64,000 bases of DNA from Streptomyces sp. DH-12 (GCF_002899455.1 NZ_PPFB01000001.1:1054001-1118000); one strand, 5' to 3'. Positions 51,661-62,488 are shown, numbered from the stretch's first letter. The notes: generated by a model not told the origin, from the sequence alone. Program-made: numbers and translations.

Positions 51661-52578
51661 ATGACCCATCACCTTCCCGCGGGCGAGGCCGCGGCCGGCC
51701 CCTATGCCGTGGACGTGAGCCCGCGGACCGCCGGCTGGGGCTACTCGAGCCTGCGGGTGCTCGAGCTGCCGCCGGGCGGCACGCACGCCTTCGACACCGG
51801 TGACAGCGAGTGGATCGTGCTGCCGCTGAGCGGCGGCTGCACGGTCGCCTCGGACGACGACCTCGGCCACGAGGAGTTCGGACTCACCGGACGGACGAGC
51901 GTGTTCGACGGCGTGACCGACTTCGCCTACGTGCCGCGCGACGCCCGGGCCACCGTGTCGTCGGCGGCCGGCGGGCGGTTCGCGCTGACCGGCGCCCGCT
52001 GCACCCGGCGGCTGCCCGCGCGTTACGGGCCGGCGTCGGACGTGCCGGTGGAGCTGCGCGGCACCGGGAACTGCTCCCGCCAGGTCAACAACTTCGGCGC
52101 GGCCGTCCCCGCCGGAGGCGGTGACGGACAGGGTTTCGAGTGCGACAAGCTGATCGCGGTCGAGGTGCTCACCCCGGGCGGCAACTGGTCGTCCTTCCCG
52201 CCGCACAAGCACGACGAGCACCGGCCGGGCGAGGAGTCGGTGCTGGAGGAGATCTACTACTTCGAGTTCGCCGCCCACGACGGCACGCCGGGCCTCGGCT
52301 ACCAGCGGGTCTCCCCGTCCGGTCCGGGCCGTGACACGGACGTGCTGGCCGAGGTGCGCGACGGCGACGTCGTCCTCATCCCGGACGGCTGGCACGGGCC
52401 GTCGATGGCGGTGCCCGGCCACCACATGTACTACCTGAACGTCATGGCGGGCCCCGGGGCCGAACGCGCCTGGCTGATCTGCGACCACCCCGACCACGCC
52501 TGGATCCGCGACACCTGGCCCCAGCAGCCCGTCGACCCCCGACTCCCCCTCTACACCGCACCGGAGAGGTCCGCATGA
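51661..52578 (+). CDS. iolB: 5-deoxy-glucuronate isomerase
   Basis: 305 aa. Double-cupin KduI/IolB family: second cupin has FPPHKHDEHRPG (metal-binding His) with LEEIYYFEF (Glu) and PDGWHGPSMA (His) further on, as expected for IolB. It isomerises 5-deoxy-D-glucuronate to 5-dehydro-2-deoxy-gluconate. It overlaps iolD by 4 nt (ATGA). Confidence 0.92.
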   Translation: MTHHLPAGEAAAGPYAVDVSPRTAGWGYSSLRVLELPPGGTHAFDTGDSEWIVLPLSGGCTVASDDDLGHEEFGLTGRTSVFDGVTDFAYVPRDARATVSSAAGGRFALTGARCTRRLPARYGPASDVPVELRGTGNCSRQVNNFGAAVPAGGGDGQGFECDKLIAVEVLTPGGNWSSFPPHKHDEHRPGEESVLEEIYYFEFAAHDGTPGLGYQRVSPSGPGRDTDVLAEVRDGDVVLIPDGWHGPSMAVPGHHMYYLNVMAGPGAERAWLICDHPDHAWIRDTWPQQPVDPRLPLYTAPERSA

Positions 52579-54446
52579 GCGCCACCACCCGCCGACTGAC
52601 CACCGCCCAGGCCCTGGTGCGGTTCCTGGCCGCGCAGTACACCGAGCGGGACGGCGTGCGCCGCCGGCTGATCGCGGGCACCTGGGGCATCTTCGGTCAC
52701 GGCAACGTCGCCGGTCTCGGGCAGGCGCTGGTCGAGTACCGCGACGCCATGCCGTACCACCAGGGCCGCAACGAGCAGGCCATGGTGCACGCGGCCGTCG
52801 GGTACGCCCGCCAGCTGAACCGGCTCTCCGCGCAGGCGGTGACGACGTCCATCGGCCCCGGCGCGACCAACCTGGTCACCGGCGCCGCGCTCGCCACGGT
52901 CAACCGGTTGCCCGTGCTGCTGCTGCCCGGCGACTACTTCGCCTCCCGCGCCGCCGACCCGCTGCTCCAGCAGCTGGAGCACCCCGTCGAGGCCGACGTG
53001 TCGGTCAACGACACGCTCCGCCCGGTGTCCCGCTACTTCGACCGGGTCACCCGCCCCGAGGCGCTGATCGCGTCCGCGCTGAACGCGATGCGGGTGCTCG
53101 CCGACCCGGCCGAGACCGGCGCCGTCACCCTCGCGCTGCCGCAGGACGTGCAGGCGGAGGCGTACGACTGGCCGGAGGAGTTCTTCGCCGAGCGGGTGTG
53201 GACGGTGCGCCGGCCCGCCCCGGACCCGGTGGAACTGGACGCGGCCGTGGCGGCGGTGCGGGCGGCGCGCCGGCCGTTGATCGTCGCGGGCGGCGGGGTG
53301 CACCACAGCGAGGCCGAGGGCGCGCTGCGGGCGCTGGTGGACGCCACCGGCATCCCGGTCGCCTCCACCCAGGCCGGCAAGGGCTCGCTGCGCCACGACC
53401 ACCCCGCCGACCTGGGCGGCATCGGCCACACCGGCACCGCCGTGAGCGACGCGCTGGCCCGCGACGCCGACGTGGTGATCGGCGTCGGCACCCGCTACAC
53501 CGACTTCACCACCGCCTCCGGCACGCTGTTCCGCGACCCGGACGTGCGGTTCGTGAACCTCAACATCACCGGCTTCGACGCCCACAAGCTCGCCGCGCGC
53601 ACCCTGGTCTGCGACGCGCGCACCGGCCTGGAGCGGCTCGCCGAGGCACTGGCCGGGCACCGGGTGGACGCGGCGTACGAGGCGGAGTACCGGGCCGGGA
53701 AGGAACGCTGGGACGAGGTCGTCGCGGCCGCCCTGCGCGCCGAGGACGACACCGCCGTGCCGACCCAGACGCAGGTGCTCGGCGCGCTGGACGCGGTGGT
53801 CGGCGACGACGACGTGGTGATCAACGCGGCCGGCTCGCTCCCCGGCGACCTGCACAAGCTGTGGCGCGCCCGCAGCCCCCGCCAGTACCACCTGGAGTAC
53901 GGCTACTCCTGCATGGGCTACGAGATCCCGGCCGCGCTGGGCGTCCAGCAGGCCGCGCCCGGCACGCCCGTCTGGGCGCTGGTCGGCGACGGCACGTACC
54001 TGATGATGCCCACGGAGATCGTCACGGCCGTCCAGGAGGGACTGCCGGTCAACGTGGTGCTGGTGCAGAACCACGGCTACGCCTCCATCGGCGGCCTGTC
54101 GGAGGAGACCGGCGGCGAGCGCTACGGCACCGCCTACCGGTTCCGCGCCCCCGACGGCTCCTTCACCGGCGCCCCGCTGCCGGTGGACCTCGCGGCCAAC
54201 GCGGCCAGCCTCGGCATGGACGTGCTGCGCGCGAAGACGGTGCGGGAGCTGCGCGGCGCCCTCGCCGAGGCCCGTGCCTCCCACCGTCCGACCTGCGTCT
54301 ACGTCGAGACCGACCCGACGCCGACCGCTCCCCCGGCCGAGGCCTGGTGGGACGTGCCGGTCGCGGAGGTCGCCACCCGCGAGCCCGCGCGGAAGGCCCG
54401 CGAACGCTACGACGCCCAGGTCGCCGGGCGCCGCCGCCACCTGTGA
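52575..54446 (+). CDS. iolD: 3D-(3,5/4)-trihydroxycyclohexane-1,2-dione hydrolase
   Basis: 623 aa. Thiamine-diphosphate enzyme with the three ALS-like domains; catalytic Glu in RNEQAMVHAAVGY (about residue 66), SIGPGATNLVTGAA, central domain with GTRYTDF, and TPP-binding GDGTYLMM ... QNHGY (about 470-500). It opens the cyclohexane ring of the inositol intermediate. Followed after 48 nt by the GntR gene on the same strand. Confidence 0.95.
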   Translation: MSATTRRLTTAQALVRFLAAQYTERDGVRRRLIAGTWGIFGHGNVAGLGQALVEYRDAMPYHQGRNEQAMVHAAVGYARQLNRLSAQAVTTSIGPGATNLVTGAALATVNRLPVLLLPGDYFASRAADPLLQQLEHPVEADVSVNDTLRPVSRYFDRVTRPEALIASALNAMRVLADPAETGAVTLALPQDVQAEAYDWPEEFFAERVWTVRRPAPDPVELDAAVAAVRAARRPLIVAGGGVHHSEAEGALRALVDATGIPVASTQAGKGSLRHDHPADLGGIGHTGTAVSDALARDADVVIGVGTRYTDFTTASGTLFRDPDVRFVNLNITGFDAHKLAARTLVCDARTGLERLAEALAGHRVDAAYEAEYRAGKERWDEVVAAALRAEDDTAVPTQTQVLGALDAVVGDDDVVINAAGSLPGDLHKLWRARSPRQYHLEYGYSCMGYEIPAALGVQQAAPGTPVWALVGDGTYLMMPTEIVTAVQEGLPVNVVLVQNHGYASIGGLSEETGGERYGTAYRFRAPDGSFTGAPLPVDLAANAASLGMDVLRAKTVRELRGALAEARASHRPTCVYVETDPTPTAPPAEAWWDVPVAEVATREPARKARERYDAQVAGRRRHL

Positions 54447-54494
54447 ACCCGTCCCCCGCGCCCCGTCCCGGAGCCCCGACAGGAAGGCACGTCC

Positions 54495-55280
54495 ATGGCG
54501 AAGACCGGTGACCCCGCACGCGCCGCGGCCGGCCCCGCGCTGCACTCCCTGGACTTCGCCCTGGACCGGGGCAGTCCGGTGCCGCTGTACTACCAGCTCG
54601 CCCAGCAGCTCGAAGCGGCGATCTCGGACGGGGTGCTCGCGCCCGGCGACCTCCTGGGCAACGAGGTGGACCTCTCCGTGCGCCTCGGCCTGTCCCGGCC
54701 CACCGTCCGCCAGGCCATCCAGTCCCTGGTCGACAAGGGGCTGCTGGTGCGGCGGCGCGGGGTGGGCACGCAGGTGGTGCACAGCCAGGTGCGCCGCCCC
54801 CTGGAGCTGACCAGCCTCTACGACGACCTGGAGGCGGCCGGGCAGGCCCCGACCACGGAGGTCGTCCGCAACGAGACCGTCCCGGCCCCGCCCGGCGTCG
54901 CCGCCGCCCTGGGGCTTCCCGAGGGCGGGGAGGTGATCGTGCTGGAGCGGCTGCGCCGCACCCACGGCCTGCCGGTCGCCCTGCTCGGCAACTACCTCCC
55001 GGCCGGCCTGCTCGACCTGGACGGCGCCCGGCTGGAGGCGACCGGCCTGTACCGGATGATGCGCGCGGCCGGCATCACCCTGCACAGCGCCCGCCAGACG
55101 GTAGGGGCCCGCTCGGCGACCGCCGAGGAGGCGTCCCGCCTGGACGAGGAGGAGGGCGCGGCGCTGCTCACCATGCGGCGCACCGCCTACGACGACACGG
55201 GCCGGGCGGTGGAGTACGGCAGTCACCTCTACCGCGCGTCCCGGTACTCGTTCGACTTCCAGCTGCTGGTCAGACCGTGA
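54495..55280 (+). CDS. iolR: GntR/UTRA-family repressor of inositol genes
   Basis: 261 aa. Winged helix residues 22-95 (YYQLAQQLEAAISDGVL, LSRPTVRQAIQSLV, RRRGVGTQVV) then a UTRA effector domain about 105-258 ending ASRYSFDFQLLVR. HutC subfamily of GntR. Last gene of the iolCBD operon, so autoregulation is likely. GntR-type IolR controls inositol genes in other actinobacteria; its sites here may be those at 49566 and 37931. The symbol is by analogy. Confidence 0.85.
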   Translation: MAKTGDPARAAAGPALHSLDFALDRGSPVPLYYQLAQQLEAAISDGVLAPGDLLGNEVDLSVRLGLSRPTVRQAIQSLVDKGLLVRRRGVGTQVVHSQVRRPLELTSLYDDLEAAGQAPTTEVVRNETVPAPPGVAAALGLPEGGEVIVLERLRRTHGLPVALLGNYLPAGLLDLDGARLEATGLYRMMRAAGITLHSARQTVGARSATAEEASRLDEEEGAALLTMRRTAYDDTGRAVEYGSHLYRASRYSFDFQLLVRP

Positions 55281-55369
55281 CCCCGTGAACCGGGAGGCGG
55301 CCCCGGCTCGTCCTGATCGTCAGGATCGATCACCCGGACCGATCACCCGGACGAGCGGAGGGAGCGGCG

Positions 55370-56311
55370 GTGGACCTCGTGACCTCCCGCCCGGTACGGG
55401 GGCGGGTGCCGGCGGCCCTCGCCGTGCTGACGGCGGGGCTGCTGGCGTTCCACCGCGCGGTACCGAACACGCCGGGCCGGGTGGGGAGCCTGCTGGAGTC
55501 GTTCCTGCCGTGGCTCGGCCTCGTCGTCGTCCCCCTGTTCCTCCACGGCCTCCTGCGCCGCGCGCCCGCCGCACTGGTGGCCGTGCTGCTGCCCGTCGCG
55601 GTGTGGACCCGCCTCTTCGGCGGGCTGCTGCTGCCCGCGGACGCGGCCGGGCCGCCCGACCTGGTCGTGGTGCAGCACAACGTCGCCGACGACAACCCCG
55701 ACCCGGCGGGCACCGCCCGCGCCCTCGTCGACGCGGGCGCGGACCTGATCGCGCTGGAGGAACTGGCGCCGGACGCGCTGCCGGCGTACGAGCGGGTCCT
55801 CGGCGCGCGCTATCCGCACCACGTGGTGCGGGGCACCGTCGGGCTCTGGTCGCGGCACCCGCTGAGCGGCGCGCGGGCGGTGGACATCAAGCCGGCGGAC
55901 CTCACCGAGCCGTGGAGCCGGGGGCTGCGGGCGGTGGCCGGGACTCCGCGCGGCGAGGTCGCGGTGTACGTGGCGCACCTGCCGTCGGTGCGGATCGGGC
56001 CGGGGGGCCTGGCGTCCGCCCGGCGGGACGAGAGCGCCGTCCTGCTGGGACGGGCGGTGGCGGCCGAGCCGCTGGACCGGGTGATCCTGCTGGGCGACCT
56101 CAACGGCACGGTCGACGACCGGGGTCTGGCGCCGCTGACGTCCCGGCTGGAGGTGCCGCGGCGCGGGTTCGCGTTCAGTTTCCCCGCCGGGCTGCCCCTC
56201 GTGCGGATCGACCAGGTGATGGCCCGCTCGGCGGCCGTCGGCCTCCTCCGCGCCCTGCCCGCCACCGGGAGCGACCACTTGCCGGTGACGGCCCGGATCA
56301 CGCTCCGCTGA
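55370..56311 (+). CDS. Membrane endonuclease/exonuclease/phosphatase-family protein (VanJ-like)
   Basis: 313 aa from GTG 55370. Three hydrophobic segments in the first 95 residues, then an extracytoplasmic EEP domain: VVVQHNVADD, IALEEL (metal Glu about 131), YVAHLPSV, LGDLNGTVDD, IDQVMA and GSDHLPVTARI (catalytic His). The layout matches VanJ-type proteins of Streptomyces, which dephosphorylate undecaprenyl pyrophosphate and give teicoplanin resistance in S. coelicolor. The role is inferred from family. Confidence 0.82.
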   Translation: MDLVTSRPVRGRVPAALAVLTAGLLAFHRAVPNTPGRVGSLLESFLPWLGLVVVPLFLHGLLRRAPAALVAVLLPVAVWTRLFGGLLLPADAAGPPDLVVVQHNVADDNPDPAGTARALVDAGADLIALEELAPDALPAYERVLGARYPHHVVRGTVGLWSRHPLSGARAVDIKPADLTEPWSRGLRAVAGTPRGEVAVYVAHLPSVRIGPGGLASARRDESAVLLGRAVAAEPLDRVILLGDLNGTVDDRGLAPLTSRLEVPRRGFAFSFPAGLPLVRIDQVMARSAAVGLLRALPATGSDHLPVTARITLR

Positions 56312-56329
56312 GACGGCCCCTACGACGAA

Positions 56330-56357
56330 GGCCGTATCGGAGAACTCCGATACGGCC
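56330..56357. terminator. Terminator between VanJ-like gene and tRNA-Pro
   Basis: GGCCGTATCGGAG (56330-56342) pairs with CTCCGATACGGCC (56345-56357); a few inner pairs open to form the loop. It serves the tRNA on the minus strand and probably the plus-strand gene that ends 19 nt earlier. Confidence 0.75.
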
Positions 56358-56379
56358 CGACGACCTGCTGCGTCGCACG

Positions 56380-56453
<74 letters not shown>

Positions 56454-56592
56454 GTGCGCGTCGCGCGGGTGAACCGCGTGATCGCGCGATGAGCACTTTA
56501 CCGCACATCCGGCGCCGGACCGAAGCCGGGCGGGGAGTCGGACCGTGAGCGGTGCGGTGAGCGGTGCGGTGAGCCGGGGCACAATCGGCCGT

Positions 56593-57138
56593 ATGGGCAC
56601 CACGGACAGCACATCCACGGACAGCCGGTCCACCGGCCGCGCGGTCGCCGGGCGCGACCGCGACGAGGAGGGACGGGCGCGCAACGCACGCCCGAGGGAC
56701 GGGCTCGGGCGGCCCCTGCCGTACGGCGAGGAGGGCGTGCCCCGGCAGCCGGAAGGAGTGGTGCGGCGGCCGGAGGAGAGCGTCGCCGAGGCGCAGCGGC
56801 TGCTGGACGAGGGCAAGCCGTTCCACGCGCACGAGGTGTTCGAGGACGCCTGGAAGTCGGGTCCCGAGCGGGAGCGGGAGCTGTGGCGGGGGCTGGCCCA
56901 GATGGCCGTCGGGCTCACGCACGCCGCACGCGGGAACGTGACCGGCGGGGCGCGGCTGCTGCGGCGCGGGGCGGGCGCCGCCGAGGAGTGGGCGGCGGGC
57001 GCGGAGAGCCGGCCGCACGGGATCGACCTGCCCGGGGTGATCGCCTGGGCGCGGGAGCTGGCGGCGGAGGTGGAGCGCGGGGACGCCGGTCCGCCGGACC
57101 CGGGTGCGCGTGCCCCCCGGCTGCGGGGCACCGCCTGA
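56593..57138 (+). CDS. DUF309 family protein
   Basis: 181 aa from ATG 56593; an upstream ATG at 56545 lies in repetitive GGTGCGGTGAGC sequence and is disfavoured. CACAAT nine bases before the ATG could be a -10, implying a leaderless mRNA. The disordered, charged first 75 residues lead to a helical DUF309 domain with FHAHEVFEDAWK and LWRGLAQMAVGL, the conserved His-x-x-x-Glu/Trp core. Function unknown. Confidence 0.8.
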   Translation: MGTTDSTSTDSRSTGRAVAGRDRDEEGRARNARPRDGLGRPLPYGEEGVPRQPEGVVRRPEESVAEAQRLLDEGKPFHAHEVFEDAWKSGPERERELWRGLAQMAVGLTHAARGNVTGGARLLRRGAGAAEEWAAGAESRPHGIDLPGVIAWARELAAEVERGDAGPPDPGARAPRLRGTA

Positions 57139-57188
57139 CCCGGGGGTGCGGTGCGGGCGCGTCCGGGGGCGTGCGGCAGACTCGGGGC

Positions 57189-57965
57189 GTGCGGACTCTT
57201 CATGTGATCGGTATCGGCGCGGGCGACCCCGACCAGCTCACCCTGCAGGCGGTCAAGGCCATGCGGGACACGGACGTGTTCTTCCTCCTGGACAAGGGCG
57301 AGGCGAAGGCGGACCTGACCCGGTTGCGCCGGGACATGCTGGAGACGCACCTGGCGGACCGTGCGTACCGCGTCGTCGAGGCGCGTGACCCGGAGCGGGA
57401 CCGCTCGGCGGGCGGCACCGCCTACTCCCCCGCCGTCGGCGACTGGCGCAGCGCCCGCGCCGACATCTACGAGCGGCTGATCACCGAGGAGCTGGGCGAG
57501 GACGAGACCGGCGCGTTCCTGGTGTGGGGCGACCCCTCGCTGTACGACAGCACGCTCGGCATCCTCGAGGAGGTGCGGGAGCGGGGCACGGTCGCCTTCG
57601 ACCACGACGTCGTACCGGGCGTCAGCAGTGTGTCGGCCCTCGTCGCCCGGCACCGCACGGGACTCAACCGGGTGGCGCGCCCGGTGCAGATCACCACGGG
57701 ACGGCGGCTGGCGGAGGAGGGATTCCCCGAGGGGGTGGACGACGTGGTGGTGATGCTGGACGCCCACCAGCGCTTCCGCGCCTTCGCCGGCGAGGACGTG
57801 GACATCTACTGGGGCGCCTACATCGGCACCCCGGACGAGATCCTGGTCTCCGGTCCGGTCGCCGAGGCCGCCCCGCGCATCGAGCGGCTGCGCGCCGAGG
57901 CGCGGGAGCGCAAGGGCTGGATCATGGACACGTATCTGCTGCGCCGCTCCCCCGGCGAACGCTAG
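57189..57965 (+). CDS. cobF: Precorrin-6A synthase (deacetylating)
   Basis: 258 aa from GTG 57189. SAM-dependent tetrapyrrole methylase fold: IGIGAGDPDQLTLQAV at the N-terminus, FLVWGDPSLYD about residue 113, DVVPGVSSVSAL about 140, and VMLDAHQRF. CobF methylates C1 of precorrin-5 with loss of acetate in aerobic cobalamin synthesis. The start has no ribosome site and is probably leaderless. Convergent with cobK, overlapping it at the 3' ends by 4 nt. Confidence 0.92.
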   Translation: MRTLHVIGIGAGDPDQLTLQAVKAMRDTDVFFLLDKGEAKADLTRLRRDMLETHLADRAYRVVEARDPERDRSAGGTAYSPAVGDWRSARADIYERLITEELGEDETGAFLVWGDPSLYDSTLGILEEVRERGTVAFDHDVVPGVSSVSALVARHRTGLNRVARPVQITTGRRLAEEGFPEGVDDVVVMLDAHQRFRAFAGEDVDIYWGAYIGTPDEILVSGPVAEAAPRIERLRAEARERKGWIMDTYLLRRSPGER

Positions 57966-58723
57966 GTCCCGCGGGTCCGCGCGAGGACGCCGTCCAGCCG
58001 GCGCAGCACCGCCGGCACGTCGGGGAGCGCGGTGACGCCGTCGGGCAGGGGCGGGCGGCGGACGACGACGACCGGGAGGCCGAGGTCGCGGGCGGCGGTG
58101 AGTTTCGCCGAGGTCGCCGCGCCGCCGCTGTCCTTCGTCACCAGCACGTCGACGCGGTGCTCGCGCAGCAGGGCCGTCTCGTCGGCCGCGGTGAACGGGC
58201 CGCGCGCCAGCACGACGTGGGTGTGCGGGGGCAGCGGCGGCTCGGGGGGTTCGACCGACCGTACGACGAAGCTCAGTTCCGCGAGTCCGGCGAAGGCCGC
58301 GAGGCCGAGACGCCCGGTGGTCAGGAAGACCCGGCGCCCGAGTCCGGGCAGCAGGGCGGCGGCCGCCTCCAGGGAGGGGACCGGGTGCCAGCGGTCGCCG
58401 GGGCCGGGCCGCCAGCCGGGGCGGCGCAGCACCAGCAGGGGCACCCGCGCGGCGGCGGTGGCGCGGGCCGCGTTCGCGGTGATCGTCGCGGCGAACGGGT
58501 GGGTCGCGTCGACGACGGCGTCCACGCCCTCCTCGCGCAGCCAGGCCGCCAGTCCCTCCGGGCCGCCGAAGCCGCCCACCCGCACCTCGCCGTCGAGCGC
58601 GCCCGGCCGGGTCACGCGCCCGGCGAGCGAGGTCGTGGTCCGGGTGCCGGGGCGGGCGGCCAGCGCGGGGGCCAGCCTGCGCGCCTCGGTGGTACCGCCG
58701 AGAATCAGCACGTGCGGGGACAT
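57962..58723 (-). CDS. cobK: Precorrin-6A reductase
   Basis: 253 aa from ATG 58723. LILGGTTEARRLAPAL at the N-terminus, VVDATHPFAATITANA about residue 75, FLTTGRLGLAAF about 130 and VTKDSGGAATSAKL about 200 are the CobK/CbiJ signatures. It reduces precorrin-6A with NADPH, the step after CobF's product is formed. Convergent with cobF; the rest of the cob pathway is elsewhere. No cobalamin riboswitch was seen. Confidence 0.93.
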   Translation of the reverse strand: MSPHVLILGGTTEARRLAPALAARPGTRTTTSLAGRVTRPGALDGEVRVGGFGGPEGLAAWLREEGVDAVVDATHPFAATITANAARATAAARVPLLVLRRPGWRPGPGDRWHPVPSLEAAAALLPGLGRRVFLTTGRLGLAAFAGLAELSFVVRSVEPPEPPLPPHTHVVLARGPFTAADETALLREHRVDVLVTKDSGGAATSAKLTAARDLGLPVVVVRRPPLPDGVTALPDVPAVLRRLDGVLARTRGT

Positions 58724-58843
58724 GCGCCGAGCGTACGGGCCGGGGCCCGGACACCGGGCGGCGGCCCGTCCGCCGGTGATCACCGTCGGCCCGCATGCCC
58801 GTGCGTCTTCGCCCTACGATGACGCCGGGCGACCTAAGGAGTC

Positions 58844-60262
58844 ATGGCCGTGGACTGGAGCATGCGGGGCTATCACGCCCAACGGTGGGCGGCGCGGGGG
58901 GCGTTGCTCGCGGCGGCGCTCGCGGTGGCGACCCCCCTGGTCTACGGCGGGCTGCGCGGACTGCTGCTCCTGGTGCTGGGGGCGGCCGGGCTGGGGCTGA
59001 GCGCGGCGGCCCTGTGGTGGACGCTGACGTTGCGCGGGCCGCTGCGGTGGGGGGCCGCACTGGTCGCGGTGTGCGTTCCGGCGGGTCTGCTGACGCTGTT
59101 CGCGGTGACGCTGTTCTGGGCGCTGCTGGTGTCGCTGGCGCTGTGGGCTCTGGCGGTGTGGAGCGGCAGGTACGCGCTGCGCGGGACCGGCGGGCACGCC
59201 CCGGTGCGGGAGCGGCGGCTGCCGCCGCCCCGGAAGCCGGTGCTGATCATGAATCCGCGGTCGGGCGGCGGCAAGGTGGGCCGGTTCCGGCTGCGGGAGA
59301 AGGCGGAGCGGCTGGGCGCGCGGGTGGTGCTGCTGGAGCCGGGCAGGCAGCACGACGTCACGGAGCTGGCGCGGGCCGCCGTGGCGGACGGCGCGGACCT
59401 GCTGGGCGCGGCGGGCGGCGACGGCACGCAGGCGCTGGTCGCGGCCGTGGCCGCCGAGCACGACATCCCGTTCCTGGTGATCAGCGCGGGCACCCGCAAC
59501 CACTTCGCGCTGGACCTCGGACTGGACCGGGGGAACCCGGCGGCGTGCCTGGACGCGCTGACGGACGGGGTGGAGCTCCGGGTCGACCTCGGGTTCGCCG
59601 GGGACCAGCCGTTCGTGAACAACGCGTCGTTCGGCGCGTACGCGGCGATCGTGCAGAGTCCCGCGTACCGCGACGACAAGCTCGGGACGAGTCTGGAGAT
59701 GCTGCCGGACCTGCTCACCGGGCAGCAGGGGCCCCGGCTGGTCGCCCGCGCCGGGGACACCACGCTGACCGCGCCGCAGGCGGTGCTGGTCAGCAACAAC
59801 CCGTACCGCACCGGCGACCCGTTCGGGCTCGGGCGGCGCGAGCGGCTGGACTCGGGGACGCTCGGCGTCCTCGGGGTGAGGGTGGAGGGCGCGATCAGCG
59901 CCGCCGCGCTGCTGCTGAACCCGGACCCGGCGGGGCTGACGGTGCTGACGGCGCCGGAGGTGGTCGTCGAGGCGGACCGGGACGAGATCGAGGCGGGTGT
60001 CGACGGCGAGGCGATGGTGCTGCCCGCGCCCGTGCGCTGCCGCATCGCGGCGGGTGCGCTGCGGGTCCGCGTGCCGCGCAAACGGCCCGGTGTCGCCCCG
60101 GGCCCGCCCCGGCTGGACTGGCGCCGCCTGCGCAAGCTGGCCGCGACAGTCGGCCGCACGGCGGCCCCGAGCCACCTCCACCGGCCCCGCCGCACGTCAC
60201 GGCGCCTCGAGGCGCCCGACCGCCTGGAGACGGCGACACCGGGCGGCCCGCCCGGCCCCTGA
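58844..60262 (+). CDS. Diacylglycerol/lipid kinase family membrane protein
   Basis: 472 aa from ATG 58844; AAGGAG is only 2 nt before it, so the GTG at 58850 is the likelier start. Three or four hydrophobic segments (18-105), then a DAGK catalytic domain: VLIMNPRSGGGKVGRF about 130-145, LLGAAGGDGTQALVA about 183-198 with the GGDGT nucleotide motif, NHFALDLGLD, and FVNNASFGAYA. A basic C-terminal tail. It phosphorylates a lipid; the membrane domain and kinase fusion is known from actinomycetes, substrate unspecified. Confidence 0.87.
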   Translation: MAVDWSMRGYHAQRWAARGALLAAALAVATPLVYGGLRGLLLLVLGAAGLGLSAAALWWTLTLRGPLRWGAALVAVCVPAGLLTLFAVTLFWALLVSLALWALAVWSGRYALRGTGGHAPVRERRLPPPRKPVLIMNPRSGGGKVGRFRLREKAERLGARVVLLEPGRQHDVTELARAAVADGADLLGAAGGDGTQALVAAVAAEHDIPFLVISAGTRNHFALDLGLDRGNPAACLDALTDGVELRVDLGFAGDQPFVNNASFGAYAAIVQSPAYRDDKLGTSLEMLPDLLTGQQGPRLVARAGDTTLTAPQAVLVSNNPYRTGDPFGLGRRERLDSGTLGVLGVRVEGAISAAALLLNPDPAGLTVLTAPEVVVEADRDEIEAGVDGEAMVLPAPVRCRIAAGALRVRVPRKRPGVAPGPPRLDWRRLRKLAATVGRTAAPSHLHRPRRTSRRLEAPDRLETATPGGPPGP

Positions 60263-60377
60263 CCCCGGACCGGCCGGACGGGCACGCCCGAGCGCCGGAG
60301 GCACGCACGCGCGAAGCCCGCACCGGCCCCACGCGCGCCCGGGACCTTCCGCCGTCCGGGGCCTGGAGCCCGGCCGC

Positions 60378-61151
60378 TCAGCGCAGCAGCAGCTGCAGTC
60401 CCCCCGCCACCGTCGCCGCGATGACCAGGTGTTCGAAGAGCCGCTGGTTGATCCGGGTCACCGCCCACGTGCCGAGGAACGCGCCGGGCACCACGAACAG
60501 CACCAGGGCCGCGTCCAGCAGCAGCGAGTCCGCGTCGATGAGGCCGAGCCCCGCGCTGAACGGCAGCTTGGACGTGTTGACGATGAGGAAGAAGAACGCC
60601 GAGGTGCCCAGGAAGCCCAGCTTCCGGAAGCCCGCGGAGAGCAGGTACATCGACATCACCGGGCCGCCCGCGTTGGCGACCATGGTGGTGAAACCGCCGA
60701 GGACGCCGTAGGACCGGGCCTTGGCACGGCCCGCCCGGGTGGTGACCCCGTCGGGTTCCGCCTCGGCGTCGGCGCGGCGCCGGCGCCACATCGTCACCCC
60801 GGCCATCAGCAGCAGGATCGCCCCGATCGAGGTCCGCACGATCCTGTCGTCCGCCCACATCAGGAAGACGGTGCCGACGACCACGCCCGCCGCGACGGCC
60901 GGGAACAGCCGCCACAGGGTGGGCCAGTGGGCGTGCCGCCGGTAGGTCAGCACGGCGAGGACGTCCCCGGCGATCAGGAGGGGCAGCAGCACGCCCGTGG
61001 ACTCCCGGGCGGGCAGCACGGCGGCGAACACGGCGAGACTCACCGTGTTCGCGCCGCTGACGGCGGTCTTGGAGAACCCGACGAGCAGGGCCGCGAAGGC
61101 CAGCGCGGCGAATTCCCAGCCGGTGAGGTCCCAGAGGGTCATGGTGTTCAT
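60378..61151 (-). CDS. TauE/SafE-family sulfite/anion exporter
   Basis: 257 aa from ATG 61151; ATG 61142 is equally possible since neither has a ribosome site. Seven or eight membrane helices in two halves; the half-site motifs LLVGFSKTAVSGANTVS and GGFTTMVANAGGPVMSMYLL are the TSUP family marks. It exports or imports small anions such as sulfite, sulfoacetate or carboxylates by proton coupling. Convergent with the kinase gene; no metabolic partner beside it. Confidence 0.87.
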   Translation of the reverse strand: MNTMTLWDLTGWEFAALAFAALLVGFSKTAVSGANTVSLAVFAAVLPARESTGVLLPLLIAGDVLAVLTYRRHAHWPTLWRLFPAVAAGVVVGTVFLMWADDRIVRTSIGAILLLMAGVTMWRRRRADAEAEPDGVTTRAGRAKARSYGVLGGFTTMVANAGGPVMSMYLLSAGFRKLGFLGTSAFFFLIVNTSKLPFSAGLGLIDADSLLLDAALVLFVVPGAFLGTWAVTRINQRLFEHLVIAATVAGGLQLLLR

Positions 61152-61229
61152 GCGGCGACCGATGTTACGTGCGGGCACCGGCCGCCGGTGCGGCGCGTCC
61201 CGCCGGGTGACCGCCGCGGCGGCCGTCCG

Positions 61230-62417
<1,188 letters not shown>

Positions 62418-62471
62418 GAGGGACTCCTGATCCGGAAGCCGACGGCCGGGCTGCCAATCGGCGGCTCACTT

Positions 62472-62488
62472 AATTAGCACCGCTAGTT
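62472..62488. promoter_or_regulatory. Candidate TetR-type operator before the thiolase
   Basis: AATTAGCACCGCTAGTT: seven-bp half-sites around ACC with one mismatch, 55 bp upstream of the thiolase start and AT-rich for this genome. Spacing and TAGC/GCTA halves resemble operators of TetR regulators of acyl-CoA metabolism. Confidence 0.45.

Noticed and set aside
41015..55280. The polyol region as a horizontally acquired island
   Set aside because: Base composition and codon use look like the rest of the window and no integrase or transposase is present; only the flanking tRNA duplicates hint at mobility.
56458..56592. Repetitive GGTGCGGTGAGC sequence before the DUF309 gene as a coding start
   Set aside because: In-frame ATG 56545 gives a repetitive Ser/Gly/Ala peptide; a leaderless start at 56593 with a -10-like CACAAT is more convincing.
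57962..58843. Cobalamin riboswitch near cobF/cobK
   Set aside because: No B12-box-like segment or leader of enough length is visible; both genes have very short leaders.
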